Assembly: GCF_026745355.1 (NCBI RefSeq)
Contig: NC_079206.1
Span: 26,169,845-26,233,844, forward strand
DNA length: 64,000 nt
Direction of reading: 5' to 3'
Source: Beta vulgaris subsp. vulgaris
Taxonomy: Eukaryota > Streptophyta > Magnoliopsida > Caryophyllales > Amaranthaceae
How positions within the stretch are numbered: position 1 is the stretch's first letter; each line of letters starts with the position of its first letter. Made by a program: the position numbers and the translations under genes. This document shows, piece by piece, positions 11,314 to 22,519 of this stretch. The notes beneath the pieces are model-generated. The model saw only the letters and a list, made by a program, of their open reading frames with translations. It did not search any database and was not told the DNA's origin.

Positions 11314-12552
11314 GACGTCTAACTCGTCCTCCTTAATAATGCATTTGAGAAGTGGCCGGTTAAATGCTTTTTGTACAAGGTTTCATCCCAGAGCTCAAAC
11401 TACTTGTCCCTTGCCTTCACATACTTGGCTTCCAAGGGATCAGTGGGCAGACGTTCTGTTTTCTTATACTCAATGATGGGATCCATCCAAACATTTCCCC
11501 GACTGAGGAACAGGACTTGTTCTTGATCAATACTCTTTGTCGGCTTTACCTCCCAAAACACAGTTCGTGGCACATCTCCTTCGGCCGAAACTGGCTGATT
11601 TTGAGAGAGCATCGACTTGATGATTCTCCGACCTTGGAACCTGGTCGAGCACAAATCGCTTCAGCGTTTTTACCTCTTCTTGAATCAGCTTCATATATTT
11701 ACTCATGGACGCCTCTTTGCATTTAAAGTCGTCATTTACTTGACTCACCACCAGTAGGGAATCCGTCTTTGCCTCAATTTCCAGGGCTCCTACCGCTTTG
11801 CACATTTTAATGCCGGCTAGCAGTGCCTCATACTCTACTTCATTGTTTGAAGCCTGGGACTGAAATCTCATCGCATACTCAAATTTGTCCCCTTCTGGTG
11901 ATTGAAAGATTATCCCAGCTCCACAACCATTGGCGGTGGACGATCCATCCACCATAAGAGTCCAATGCCGCTTTCCCTCTATTGGATCCTGGATGAATTC
12001 CATCGTAGGCCGAGTAAGCTCTACAATGAAATCAGCTAAGGCTTGACCCTTGATAGCTTTTCTAGGCTCAAATGCTAAGTCAAACATGTTCAGCTCCACA
12101 ACCCATTTTAGCATTCGTCTAGAGGTATCCATCTTGTGCAGCACCTGCTTTAGAGGTTGGTCAGTATAGATGAGTATACTATGGGCCGAAAAATATGGCC
12201 TTAGCTTCCGGCTGGCCATGAGCAGTGCTAGGCCGAATTTCTCCACCAAAGAATATCTGCACTCTGCGTCCTTTAGCACATGGCTTACAAAATAGACCAG
12301 AATTTGCACTGACTCTCTCTCGGACAGGAGGACAGTGCTCACTACATGTGGCGATATAGCCAAGTATACAAACAGCTTTTCCCCCTCAGCTGGACTTATC
12401 AAACGAGGCAACTGTCGGAGATGCTCTTTAACCTGTTGGAGAGCCTGCTCCGCCTCTTCCGTCCATTCAAATTTTGCTTTCTTTTTTATGGTTGCAAAAA
12501 ATTGATGACATTTGTCTCCAGACTTAAAACGAAAACGTCCTACGGCTGCCAA
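11314..12552 (-). pseudogene. Gypsy RNase H plus second (archaeal-type) RNase H domain
   Basis: The first domain follows the RT (FEWTEEAEQALQQVKEHL, ..LVYFVSHVLKDAE, ..IYTDQPLKQVL), the region where gypsy RNase H lies. The second domain starts WTLMVDGSSTANGCGAGI, with NNEVEYEALLAG, KTDSLLVVSQV and HQVDALSK supplying the Asp/Glu residues of an RNase H fold. Two adjacent RNase H domains are characteristic of the Tat lineage. A frame break near 11530 leads into a linker (11654-11400) toward integrase. A single in-frame stop separates it from RT at about 12565. Confidence 0.88.
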
Positions 12553-12567
12553 GCACCCTGTTAGACG

Positions 12568-13638
12568 TTAAACTTCTTTTATTCTAAACGGAGATGTCAT
12601 GTCCATGATTGCCTGGATCTTATCAGGATTTGCTTCAATTCCTCTTTGGTCGACCAGAAACCCCAAAAACATTCCGGCCATCACTTCAAACACACATTTC
12701 TGCGAATTCAACTTTAGCTTGTATTTTCTAAGAGTCAAGAATGTTTCTCGAAGATCCTTCATATGATCTACCTCCTTCCGACTTTTAACGATCATTTCGT
12801 CAATGTAAGCCTCCATATTTCTCCCAAGTTGTGGCTGGAAGACAGTGTTTATGAGCCTCTGGAAAGTAGCTGGCGCATTTCGGAGGCCGAAAGGCATCCT
12901 CAGCCAACCATAAAGACATTTCTCAGTTATGAATGAGGTCTTGTCTTCATCCTCTGGACACATTGGGATCTGGTGAAAACCAAAATAAGCGTCCATAAAG
13001 CTTAGTAGTGCATACCCCGTCGTGGAATCAACTAGCCAATCTATTTTAGGCAGAGGAAAGTTGTCCTTTCGACAAGCCTTATTAAGATCGGTGTAATCCA
13101 CACACATCCTCCAAGTTCCATTTGGCTTGGGGACCATGACTACATTAGCAATCCAATCCGGATAATAAGTCTCTCGGATGAATTTTGATTTTAACAGCTT
13201 CTGTACTTCTTGATCAACAGCTTGATTCCTGGCCGGACCCAGGTGTCTCTTTTTCTGCCAGATTGGCTTCTGACTAGGATTCATATTTAGCTTGTGAATG
13301 ACAACTTTGGGATCAATTCCCGACATCTCTTCTACCGTGTAAGCGAAAATGTCTTCAAATTCTTTCAACAACTTGATCAGTTCATCTTTGACTCTGGGAT
13401 CTAGAACTGACCCAATTTTCAACGTTCTTTCTGGACGTTCCTCATCCAAACAAATTTCAATCGGTTCTTCTACTGGTTCTGGCCGCTCTAATCCAACTCC
13501 CATGATGGTCATTACCTCTTCTGCTAAAGCCTTTTCTTCTTTAATAGCCATACACTTCCTCTTCTTGCTCGGCAAGAGGATGGACAGCTTGCTCACTTGA
13601 GGGTCTTTCTCCTGAACTCCTTTTACTTCATTCTTCAA
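12568..13638 (-). pseudogene. Gypsy reverse transcriptase, active site altered
   Basis: The 356-codon frame has the standard blocks: NGTWRMCVDYTDLNKAC, DNFPLPKID, MDAYFGFHQI, KTSFIT, RMPFGLRNAPATFQRLI. The YIDD box reads YIDE (MEAYIDEMIVKSR), replacing the second catalytic Asp with Glu. The tail ends IKEV followed by one stop codon before the RNase H region. Upstream, one stop (near 13650) separates it from the protease segment. The frame is otherwise long and well conserved, suggesting moderate age. Confidence 0.92.
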
Positions 13639-13672
13639 TTCAGCTATCTAGCCTTTCACTATCTTGGCCGAC

Positions 13673-14350
13673 TCAACATCTATTTGGCTGCTCTGGATTT
13701 CCTCCCTTCCATGATGAAGGTTTTAGAGTGGTAAGGTAGCATTCTCGGGATGCTTGCTGATCTCCATATAGAGATCCAATCTTCCCTCCATCACACTCAA
13801 ACTTCATTAACATCAGGTGAGTAACAATAACAGCTTTAATGTAGTTCAAGGTGGGTCGTCCGAGAATGACGCTATAAGCCGTCAAGTCTCGTACCACCAA
13901 GAACTTAACAAACAAAGTCCTAGAGGCCTCCTTGTCTCCTACCCTGACGGGCAAGGTGACAGTCCCCATAGGGTGGATTATACCTTCTTCAAACCCAATT
14001 ATCGGATGATGGACTAGGACTAAGTCGTTTTCATTGAACTTAAGTCATGATAGACAATCTGCACTAATGATATTGGTTGAACTACCCGTATCAATCAGGA
14101 TTCGTCTCACTCTAAGGTTTGCTATTTTCATTTCTACAACCAACGGGTCGTCATGAGGGGTCTTTTTCTTCCCGCAATCTAACTTGCTGACGACAACCTT
14201 AGGGAAAGGATCAGACTCTGCCTGATTAGTGAGCATTATCTGGCCGAGCTCCCGTAGGTAATTTTTATGGCCACGGTTGGTGGGACCTCCTACTACGAAA
14301 CCTCTCGATATCACAAGCACTGCATCCTCATTAGTACTTTCATCTTCCAT
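13673..14350 (-). pseudogene. Gypsy aspartic protease region
   Basis: The upstream frame (14350-14045) contains RRILIDTGSSTNIIS, the catalytic DTG/S motif of retroviral-type aspartic proteases. The following frame (13969-13673) has TAYSVILGRPTLN, the conserved C-terminal strand of gypsy proteases. A frame break near 14045-13970 separates them. It sits between the gag zinc knuckle and RT, as expected. Confidence 0.88.
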
Positions 14351-14375
14351 TCATCATCCTTGACGGTTATAATGA

Positions 14376-15880
14376 TCATCTCGCTTCTGATATTTCCTCC
14401 CCCCCTTGAGGGAGGTAGGAAGTCATCTTTACTTTACGGGCTAGATCTTCCAAAGCTCTTTTCAAATGCTTGCACTCATTTGTATCATGACCACAATCTT
14501 TATGAAATTTACAGTACTTGCTTTTATCCCTATTCCTATAGAGAGTCCTCATCTCAGCTAGCGCCTTTAATTCATGCTGATCCTTTATCTCCATTAAAAT
14601 GGAGTATTGATCTTTACTAAATTCTATAGGGTCTGCCCACACTGTCCGCTCACTCTTCTTGCTTCTTCTGGACGAGGTTGTCATTGAAGTCATTGTCCAA
14701 GTTTCATCTTTCCTGGGAATGTTCTTCTTAGGCTGAATTGCCTCTTCTACTTTTCTTGTCTCTGGATGTTTTGCTTCTGCGCATACTTCCGTAGCATGGA
14801 TGAATGCCTCTGCTTCCTGAAGAGCCTCGTTCAGAGTAGTAATCTTCTTCTTCACTAGATCAAACTTGAAACTTCTTGGCCTTAAACCCCTAATAAAGGC
14901 GTTAAAGGCCTCGCCTGCATTCAGATCCTGGATCTGTAATGCTTCTAAGTTGAATCTCTTAACAAAGCATCTTAAAGATTCCTTAGGCCCTTGGATGATC
15001 TTACCCAGATGCATGCTAGTCTTTTGCTCCTGTCTATTTGCCACAAAATGGCTAGTAAATAGAATACTGAGTTCCGTGAAATTATTAACTGGATTAGGTG
15101 GTAGATTATTGAACTACTTTTGCGCTACTCCTTTCAATGTAGCCGGAAAATTTTTACACCAAGTGGCATCATCAACTGCCTAGACATACATTTGATGCTT
15201 ATATGCTGATAGATGATCGTCTGGATCAGTAGTTCCATCAAAAGGTTCTATCGTCGGTAATTTAACCTTTGGGAAGGAGGGAGACTCCATGATTCTGACC
15301 GAAAAGGGGGTCGATAAGTTAATCTTGAGTGCCCCCGAAAGCCCTTCGTTGGGAATGAGCTTCCGACGATATTCCTTTAGCACTGGGTTGGACAAAGTAT
15401 AATCAAAGCCTGGATGCCTATATATATTAGGCTGCATCTTCCTCCGATTCTCACTAATAGTTGGCTGATTCCCCTTGGACAGTTATAGGGACACTTCCTG
15501 CATGGGAGGTTTACTTGTCCCTGGCCGACCTTCTTGAGACTTCCCCTTAGGACGGGCTACAACAACTAGATCAGGAGAAACCTGAAAAAACAGCATGTTA
15601 TTTTTAATCTGGTCCTCAACGACAGCGGCCATCTTAGTCTGAAGATCATTCAAGATTGTTTCCAGATGGGCAGTTGTTATAGAACGCTCGAGATTTTCCT
15701 GAATAACAAGCTCCCTGCTTCGTCCAGAAAGATTGACAACAGCAGGGGGCCGATCTCTTCCTCTTGGTGGTCTTTCATCACCCACCGTGTCTTCCACTCG
15801 GATCTCAAAACTTCTGTTCTTAGCAACGTTGGATGAGTGACAGTCAGTCATTGTTGCGTATGCCAGCAGACGGCACCAAA
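14376..15880 (-). pseudogene. Gypsy gag
   Basis: Three frame segments cover gag. The N-terminal part (about 15880-15483) is followed by 15437-15180 (PTIEPFDGTTDPDDHLSAYK, the start of the retrotransposon gag domain). The third, 15044-14376, has ESLRCFVKRFNLEALQI, FIRGLRP and a zinc-knuckle-like YCKFHKDCGHDTNEC. Stops lie around 15480 and in 15180-15045. Just upstream of gag, next to the 5' LTR, the - strand reads TTTGGTGCCGTCTGC, a candidate primer-binding site; I do not assign the tRNA. Confidence 0.87.
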
Positions 15881-16495
15881 TGTTACGTAGTGCTAGACTC
15901 GTGAATAATACTACTATCCCAACAGTAGGTTCAACAATAGGAGACTTGTGCAACAATGTTAGAACTCAAATCCCGAACCTGAGCTCTGCCTTTAGACCTG
16001 CAAAAAGGGATCCACGCTGGAGGTTTGGGTGCTATTTCCCCCTCCGAAGCTTAAGTCAGGTATCAGGAGTAGGAAAGGAACTTTTAGAGAGAGAGAGAGT
16101 ATTTATGACAGAATAACAGTACTATGCTCTGAAAAACGTACCATTCCCTTAAATTCAAGGACTATTTATAGTATCAGTAATGACTGTTGAGTCTTGATGT
16201 CACCCTAATCTCGGAGCATCTGATTGGCTAAGCAATGATGTTGTGACACGTGGAAATCTCTGATTGGATGGCACACATCATCCTTTTTCAGAAAGATGCT
16301 ATTTGCTTTTACTGGGCCTAAGTACGAATTGGACCATCATAAGGGCTAGTACACATTCCTTTATCCAAAAAAATGTACTTTTGTCCATACAAGCTTCTGA
16401 TCCATGTACTTGATAATCAGCAGAACAGAGCCACTTGTAGGGCTGTGATGGGACCACGTGCTCCATTGATAGCCATTGATTTTTAGACTACAACA
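15881..16495 (-). repeat. 5' LTR of the gypsy element
   Basis: The 615-bp LTR begins TGTTACG and ends ACTACAACA on the + strand. It matches the left LTR up to 16186. A TATA box on the - strand (TATAAATA, 16170-16163) gives transcription toward gag. It is flanked on the right by CGTAT, against CGTAC beside the left LTR. Confidence 0.9.
16163..16170 (-). promoter_or_regulatory. TATA box in the gypsy 5' LTR
   Basis: TATAAATA is read on the - strand inside the LTR, upstream of the presumed R-U5 part. The same motif is kept in the left LTR near 6970. Confidence 0.55.
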
Positions 16496-16635
16496 CGTAT
16501 CATGTGATATAGGATTAGCTCAATATTGAAACAACCACCTCATGTCAAAATTTTCCCTCTCTTGTCAATTAGTGGAAAACTAATTTTCCACAAAAAATAT
16601 GCTAATTTTAGTTTTTTTGTCTAACTTTTAAGACA

Positions 16636-16897
16636 TACTTCCTCTATTTTTTTTTAGTTAACCCATTTCTTTTAGGCACACTTGTCGAGACACTAATTTG
16701 TACCTTAATATCCTTAATTATTAATATACCAAAAATTATCAATATTTGATATTTGAAAAGTATATATTAAGACAAATCTACGAAGATCCCACATAACTAT
16801 TTTTTTTCCTTAATTACAAATCACAGAAAATAGTCAAAACCATACATGTGAATAGTATCAAAAATTAAAGTGACTCGTGAAAAAAAACAGAGGAAGT
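16636..16897. mobile_element. Stowaway-like MITE, family B copy 1
   Basis: Ends are TACTTCCTCT and AGAGGAAGT. The interior shares a body with 45317-45574 (TTAAGACAAATC..., GATCCCACATAACTAT, AAATCACA.AAATAGTCAAA). No coding sequence. Confidence 0.7.
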
Positions 16898-16993
16898 GCA
16901 ACTTATAAGTTGTCAATGTGTATTTATTTATCTCTTTGATTTATGGAAGTTCACATATCACATAATAACCTTATGTGATTAATTTCTTGTGTA

Positions 16994-17299
16994 CTACCTC
17001 CGTTTCCTAAAGATCTTCCTTGTTACTGTTCCTACAGATACCAAGGAGAATCCATTTGTGTGGGGTGGGTAAAGTAAGAGAGAGAAAGGGGTTAAGATAA
17101 ATAAACAAAAAAAAGGGTTAAAGTAGGAGAGAGAAAGGGAGAAAAATTGAATTAATAATGTAATGATGGACCATATGATAGGGACATGAGAGGGTAAAAA
17201 TGGGAAAAAATTCCAAATAAGGCATAAAATAAAAGAGGGAAGATCTTTCGGAAACGCACTTAAACGGAAAGAGGGAAGATCTTTAAGAAACGGAGGGAG
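16994..17299. mobile_element. Stowaway-like MITE, family A copy 1
   Basis: The inverted ends are CTACCTCCGTTTCCTAAAGA and its near complement at the right (TCTTTAAGAAACGGAGGGAG), flanked by TA on both sides. The interior is purine-rich. A second copy at 55310-55631 is alignable along its whole length. Confidence 0.88.
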
Positions 17300-17703
17300 T
17301 ATCAAGAATTTTCGAATACTTAATAAGAAATTACACTTGACATGGTCTGCTCTTTTTAGTTGTTGGAGTACAAAGTGACACTCAAGAAGAGGGGGTTGAA
17401 TTGAGTGACAAAATATCAATTTTCGTCAAAACACTTTAGCACTGTGCCTCACACAATGTTAAACACTTGCAGACTTGTTTTTAATGTTTTTGCTCAAATA
17501 AATTGGCAGCAAAACTAAACGCAAGGAAATCAAATAACAAGACACATGAATTTAAAGTGGTTCGATCTCACCTCCGAGATCTACAATCACACTACCTACT
17601 CTTTTATGAATCTCTAAATATCACTCTTTTGATAGAATACGATTCCCCCACTACTAACTCTATTAGTAGTGTTCCTTAACACCTAACTTTAAGTGTTGCT
17701 ACT

Positions 17704-19229
17704 TGTTGACCCTTGAGTTTTGAAGATGACCTAACCACAAAAGACATAGTATATTTTATTTGTGTTGTTGCAAGGTAACTCATGCTCGAGCTAAGAGAAT
17801 ACTTGATTGAAGATTAAAACGGAGAATTAATCAAGATCGAAGTAAAGATGTTCGAGAGATGAAGAATCAAGCATGGAATGAAGATTAGAATACATTAGGG
17901 TGTATTTATTATCTTCATGTTAAGGTTGAGTAAAAGCTTAATTAAGTTCGTGGTGAATTCTCAAAGGAACTTGGTTCTGTTCCCATGAAAGGAACACACC
18001 TGGCACTATAGGAACAAGGTTAGGGAACAAGACTTAAAACTGATTTAGGAACTCCTAAGAGACTCTAATGTTGTGCGCCTAAGTTAAATTTGTGCCCAAT
18101 ATAGTTGTTAGAGTTTTTAGGGTTGTTTTAACTAAGATCCACTATTTTAGGAATTTAGTTTAAGTTTGTTAGGAAAAGATTTTCTGATTTTAATTTAACC
18201 AATTTTCAAATCTTATCTTTTTATGTTTTATATTTTATTTAAAAGATTTTGTTTTCAAAAATAATATCTTTCCGGTTTTTAAAATGTTTCGATTTTAAAA
18301 TATAAAACTGTTTTTCCGGTTTTATTAAAGATATTTTGAAAAAGATATTTTTCCTAAAACTAGCTAAAGTATTTAATTTATTTATTTCCTAAAAATTGGA
18401 TTGCACGCCTAAAGCTACTACTACACGATTTATGTAGTTAGTGGATTTAGTGGCTTAGTTAATTATCCTCCAAGTATTTAATTAAATTAAATGAGTTTAA
18501 TTATTCTTCAAGTTTTGTAAAACCACGTAATATGTTACTGCTTCCTTATGAAGTGAAGTAGTGGATTAGTGGTTTATTTACTTGACATACAATATTTAAT
18601 TTATTTAATTAAATTAATTCACATGGAGATCATGGATAATGGTCTAACTTAGTGGTGATAATGTCTTGTCTTAATTGTCTATAAATAGGCGCCTAATTCA
18701 TTTGAACAAAGTGTGTCTGACTTAGCTAATTTGTCTTAAGTTATCTAAAAGTGTCAGTGCCTTTTCCTTAAGAGAATTCATACTTACATTAATCGAGTTT
18801 ATTACTTTCATTCAGTTTTACAAAGAGTATTTTTGAGAAAAGGGTTTGAGTGAACTCTTTGTGTGAGAAGCTTTGAGTAAAGCAAGAGAAAGAGAAAGAG
18901 AAAGGAACTTCGAGTGAAGTTTGAGAGGAACGTCAGTTGTGGGAATTGTCGTTGGGAACTTGAGTTGACTGACTTAAGTTGAGAATCGAGAGAAAAGTAA
19001 TAGGTTGTAATCAGAGTTGTTTTGGCCTATTATAGTGGAAAGTTGTTTAAAATTCCCTTGTGGTCGAGGTTGTTTCTTCCTACTAGGCCTAGGAAGTTTT
19101 TCCTCGCTAAATCTCTCGTGTTCCCATTGTTTGTTCCCAAGTTTACTTTTAATTCCGCAAAAAGTATAGCTTATTCTCTCACTGTAATTCACCCCCCCCC
19201 CCCTCTTATATTGCTCATATTATACAACA
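17704..19229 (+). mobile_element. Solo LTR nested in the copia LTR
   Basis: It starts TGTTGACCC and ends TATACAACA, and is flanked by CTACT on both sides (17699-17703 and 19230-19234), a perfect 5-bp target duplication. A TATA box TATAAATA lies at 18680-18687, followed by GA-rich leader-like DNA. It ends near a C run (ATTCACCCCCCC). Length is 1,526 bp and no coding sequence is seen. Confidence 0.85.
18680..18687 (+). promoter_or_regulatory. TATA box of nested solo LTR
   Basis: TATAAATA followed by GGCGCC, about two thirds into the LTR, in the usual place for a U3/R border. Confidence 0.55.
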
Positions 19230-20296
19230 CTACTCTCTATAATAATGGAATTATAGAATGATTTAGTCCTCACAAGTGTGCTTCTTACATAAGAAAATTG
19301 AGAAATGTTACAATCATTATGGAGTACTTTCAACTCACTAGAACTCTGCGATATACTCTATGCTATGGATACATTTTCAGCTCTCATCAATCTATTTCTG
19401 GAAAATTGTATCTTTCAACTAATGATTATCCATTATATAGATTATATTCTGAACAAAGATCACTCTAAAATATATGATAATCTTCTTGAATAATTTTTAT
19501 TCCTAAAATTAAGGGATAAAATCTTATATTTTCAAAAGCTGAACATTACCTTTTTTTTTAGAAAAACTATTTTTTGATCTTTTAACGATAAAAATTCACC
19601 CTTATCTTTTTCCAACAAAAAATTAGTTTTTACAAAAACAAGTTTTGTTTTCGAAAATCTTTTTATTAAAAACAATTCTTTTCGAAACCTAATTTTTGAA
19701 ATTCTTTTAATAAAAACTCTTCTTTTTATTCTTTAAATACAAAAACATGAAATTAACATAATTACCTATTTTCCTAACTCTAAGAAGATAGTTACTTATC
19801 CTAATCTCATACTTTTAGCAAGTTTATTACATTGCATTAACATGACTAAGAACATAATTATACCTAAGCTTCCATTTCTTCAAAGTCCTTGAGCTTTCAT
19901 GAACATCCAAGGTTGATAACTTTCTTAGATCACTATTACATACATCACATGCTAATAGTACAAAGTGTTTATCATCAACAAAATAAATTCATACTTAGAG
20001 TCACAACAAATTTCCCCTTTATTTTATGATACAAACACATAATACTACCCCCTTAAAAAATGCATTGTTAATCATATTAGAGAGAAAAAAAAAACATAGC
20101 ACCACTTTTGATCAGACGTACAAAGCTTAAATAACTTATCATAGATTAATTTCAATCATTAATTTAAATATTATACCCTTCTTCCCCCTTTTGACATTAT
20201 CAAAATAGAGAACAACCACATGTCTAGCTACACAAAAAGAGATATAGTCATCAAAATAAGCAAGTAGCTCAAGAAATTAAGCTAGTGATGTTGGTG

Positions 20297-20793
20297 CTAC
20301 ATATAAACCAATTCACAATTATCCTCAAATATGTATAATGAGCATCCAAAATAAATCACTAAAAAATCAGTTTGAGAAATAGTTCTAATGAAAAAACAGA
20401 ACCCAAAAGTAATAACCAAGTAGTAGAATGAAATCAAGGAGCGGAAGGTGAGGTGATGACCATGGCGAGGAGGTTCATGATTTAGCGATGTTGTTGTCCA
20501 TACCCTGTCTCTAGCTCGCTCACTTACCAAAAGTTGTTGTAGAGCCTTGACATTAGCAACTTGTTTCTGCATTTTGAGGCAGCCAACATAAGCCTCCTTT
20601 GGCTGAAAACCCAGAATATCCTTCTTGAGCAACTCTCCACCCATTAAACACAATTCCATCTTGCTTAGGACCCCATCACTCATAATGTCACGAGAACTCA
20701 CACCCTTGGAGGTCTCACCAAGAACCTCATAATCCCTGAAAAGTTTGGTAAGCCATAAGCCATAGGGGAGAAAGGTGGAGTTAGGGGACAAGT
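20297..20793 (-). pseudogene. Extra ORF of a retroelement, plant mobile/transposon-protein-like
   Basis: The open frame reads into the LTR border at 20794 without a start codon (TTG at its first listed position). It contains FLPYGLWLTKLF, reminiscent of the C-terminal part of plant transposon-associated proteins found as extra ORFs near 3' LTRs. A Gln/Lys/Leu-rich stretch, KQVANVKALQQLLVSERARD, follows. The tail is unremarkable. A purine tract and copia LTR lie downstream at 20008. Assignment is by motif resemblance only. Confidence 0.35.
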
Positions 20794-21890
20794 TGTAACA
20801 CCCCGACTCCTAAGCATCATTATCAGCTTAATTAATAGTTCATTAGCATCGCAAGACCTAATTTATTCGCAGCGTCATAGTCGTACCTCCCATCCGAAAG
20901 GTACAAGGCAACATCCTTTCATAATACTAAATATATAAAAACCATATCTAATAGCTTAAACGTAGCTAAAGTTTCATAATTTAGTGCAAGTGAACTTAGA
21001 ATACACAACCATCATAGTTGTATAATGTAAAGTTAGTCTTTCCTTACTGATATGCCTTCCCATCTTCATAAGTAAACCTAAAACAGAAAAGCAAAACGTC
21101 ATGAGCCGAGACTCAATAGCATACTACACTAACATCGTAAAAGAATTTCAGTTTATTTTAATTCCAAAAAGGGAGAAGAGAATATAGTCAAACTGTTTCA
21201 TAAACGTATACTTTAAATCAAGAACATAAGAACCATTCAGGTTGTCATTATCATTATCATCATTCATTAACATAATCATTATCAACTTTCATTACTTAAT
21301 TAAGTTCAACGGAAGGCAAAGCCATCGAGGGCATAAGTCCCCCATCAGAATGTGGCATATAATGCCATAAATCGTAGCAGAAGGCAAAAGCCACTGAGGA
21401 TATTTATCTCCCATCAGAAAGTGGCATATAATGCTAATAGGTTAGAAGGCAGAGCCACCGAGGACATTGTCCCCCATCAGAAGGCGGCATAATGCCATAA
21501 TGCGGGTGCCAGCGAAGATGTTGTCCCCCATCAGAAAGTAGCGCTGCCGCCAGAAGGTATTTGCACGACCCGACATAACTTAATACTCTTTCTCTTAACT
21601 TTATCGTGATTCATTTCTTTTAGGTATCATAATTACATTACATAATCGTAATCTTAAAACGTCATCATTATCATAATCATATCAGAATCTTCATACTTCA
21701 TAGCATCAAATCATTTAATAAACATCGTTTATATAGACAAACATTTCATATCCCGCACACCATATAAAATATTGCATAAGCAATTCATAAAAGCATCATA
21801 TGAAACATAGTTGGAAGGGGAGTGCGGGTGTTAGCAATAGACGTTACCTGGATTCTTGCTTAACAACCTTGATACCCGGGCGGGGAGGCT
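20794..21890 (-). repeat. Tekay/Del-like gypsy LTR fragment
   Basis: The + strand starts TGTAACACCCC, the inverse of the GGGGTGTTACA end of the solo LTR at 44249, so it is an LTR of similar type in - orientation. It includes degenerate tandem repeats at 21300-21560. The other end is not clear. A TGTAATATCC motif at 21890 resembles another LTR start. No matching target duplication was found. Confidence 0.5.
21300..21560. repeat. Degenerate tandem repeat, about 65-75 bp unit
   Basis: Four diverged units share AGAAGGCAAAGCCAC.GAGG, a TCCCCCATCAGAA core and GTGGCATAATGCC. The units vary in length and the last is truncated. They lie inside the LTR-like block 20794-21890. Confidence 0.75.
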
Positions 21891-22512
21891 TGTAATATCC
21901 TTTATCTTCTTTAATTTATTAAAAAATAGTTTTATTAATATAGGTTTCATTATTTAGCTTTTAAGCCTAAATATTAGTTTGAGCTTATTGTAGTCATATG
22001 GTTCATCATAAGGTCATAAAAGAGTTTAATAGTAGTCATTATTGTCTAAGTTGTCTTTAATTTATCAAAGTAACTGTTTAATCGACTAATAAATGAAATG
22101 ACTCCTTTAATCTCATTTTAAAATAATTGAACAATTATAATTCATAACAACTTATGCTAAATCATTTTATTATATAAGTGCATTATTATGTTTATAAATT
22201 ATTATAATTATACGAGTCCATAGTTAATTATCAATTAACTCTCTACTATCAATGAACTAAGTTTATCGATATAACAAATTAACTGTCTACTATTAATTAT
22301 CAATTAACTAATTATCAATTAGTTGTCTACTATTAATTTACTAAGTTTAGCCCAACAACATAACAAATCAGATTTAACAACACTTAGCTTTAGTTTCAAA
22401 TGGATGATCCTAGGCCCAAAACGAGACATAATTGGGCGTGCAATACAAACATAGAAATAAAGATTAAAAAGAAACGTGGTTACCTCTGCTACTAGGAGCA
22501 GAGAAGCACGAG
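21891..22512. other. A/T-rich DNA with possible LTR start
   Basis: It begins TGTAATATCC, similar to the start of the LTRs at 40548 and 63148. From 22240 to 22340, CTGTCTACTATTAATT.. and CAATTAACT motifs repeat three or four times. No coding sequence is seen. Confidence 0.4.
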
Positions 22513-22519
22513 TCGTGAT

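Larger units (their letters stand above)
5549..16495 (-). mobile_element. Ty3/gypsy retrotransposon, Tat-like lineage, with antisense extra gene
   Basis: The element reads on the - strand: 5' LTR 15881-16495, gag, protease, RT, RNase H, a second RNase H-like domain, integrase, an antisense extra gene, then the 3' LTR on the left (starting 5549). LTR ends are TGTT...AACA. Flanks are CGTAC (5544-5548) and CGTAT (16496-16500), a 5-bp duplication with one difference. Dual RNase H and an extra ORF between pol and 3' LTR are hallmarks of Tat-lineage elements. Stops and frameshifts in gag-pol, plus a damaged 3' LTR, make it inactive. Confidence 0.9.
17361..20008 (-). repeat. Copia-type 3' LTR interrupted by a solo LTR
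   Basis: On the - strand it runs from TGTTGTGACTC (20008) to GTACTCCAACA (17361), so the ends are TGTTG/CAACA. The end region carries the ATTCAACCCCCTCTTC motif typical of plant copia LTR 3' ends. A purine tract (AAAGGGGAAATT) abuts 20008 on the internal side. Without the nested solo LTR it would be about 1.1 kb. I see no partner LTR. Confidence 0.65.
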
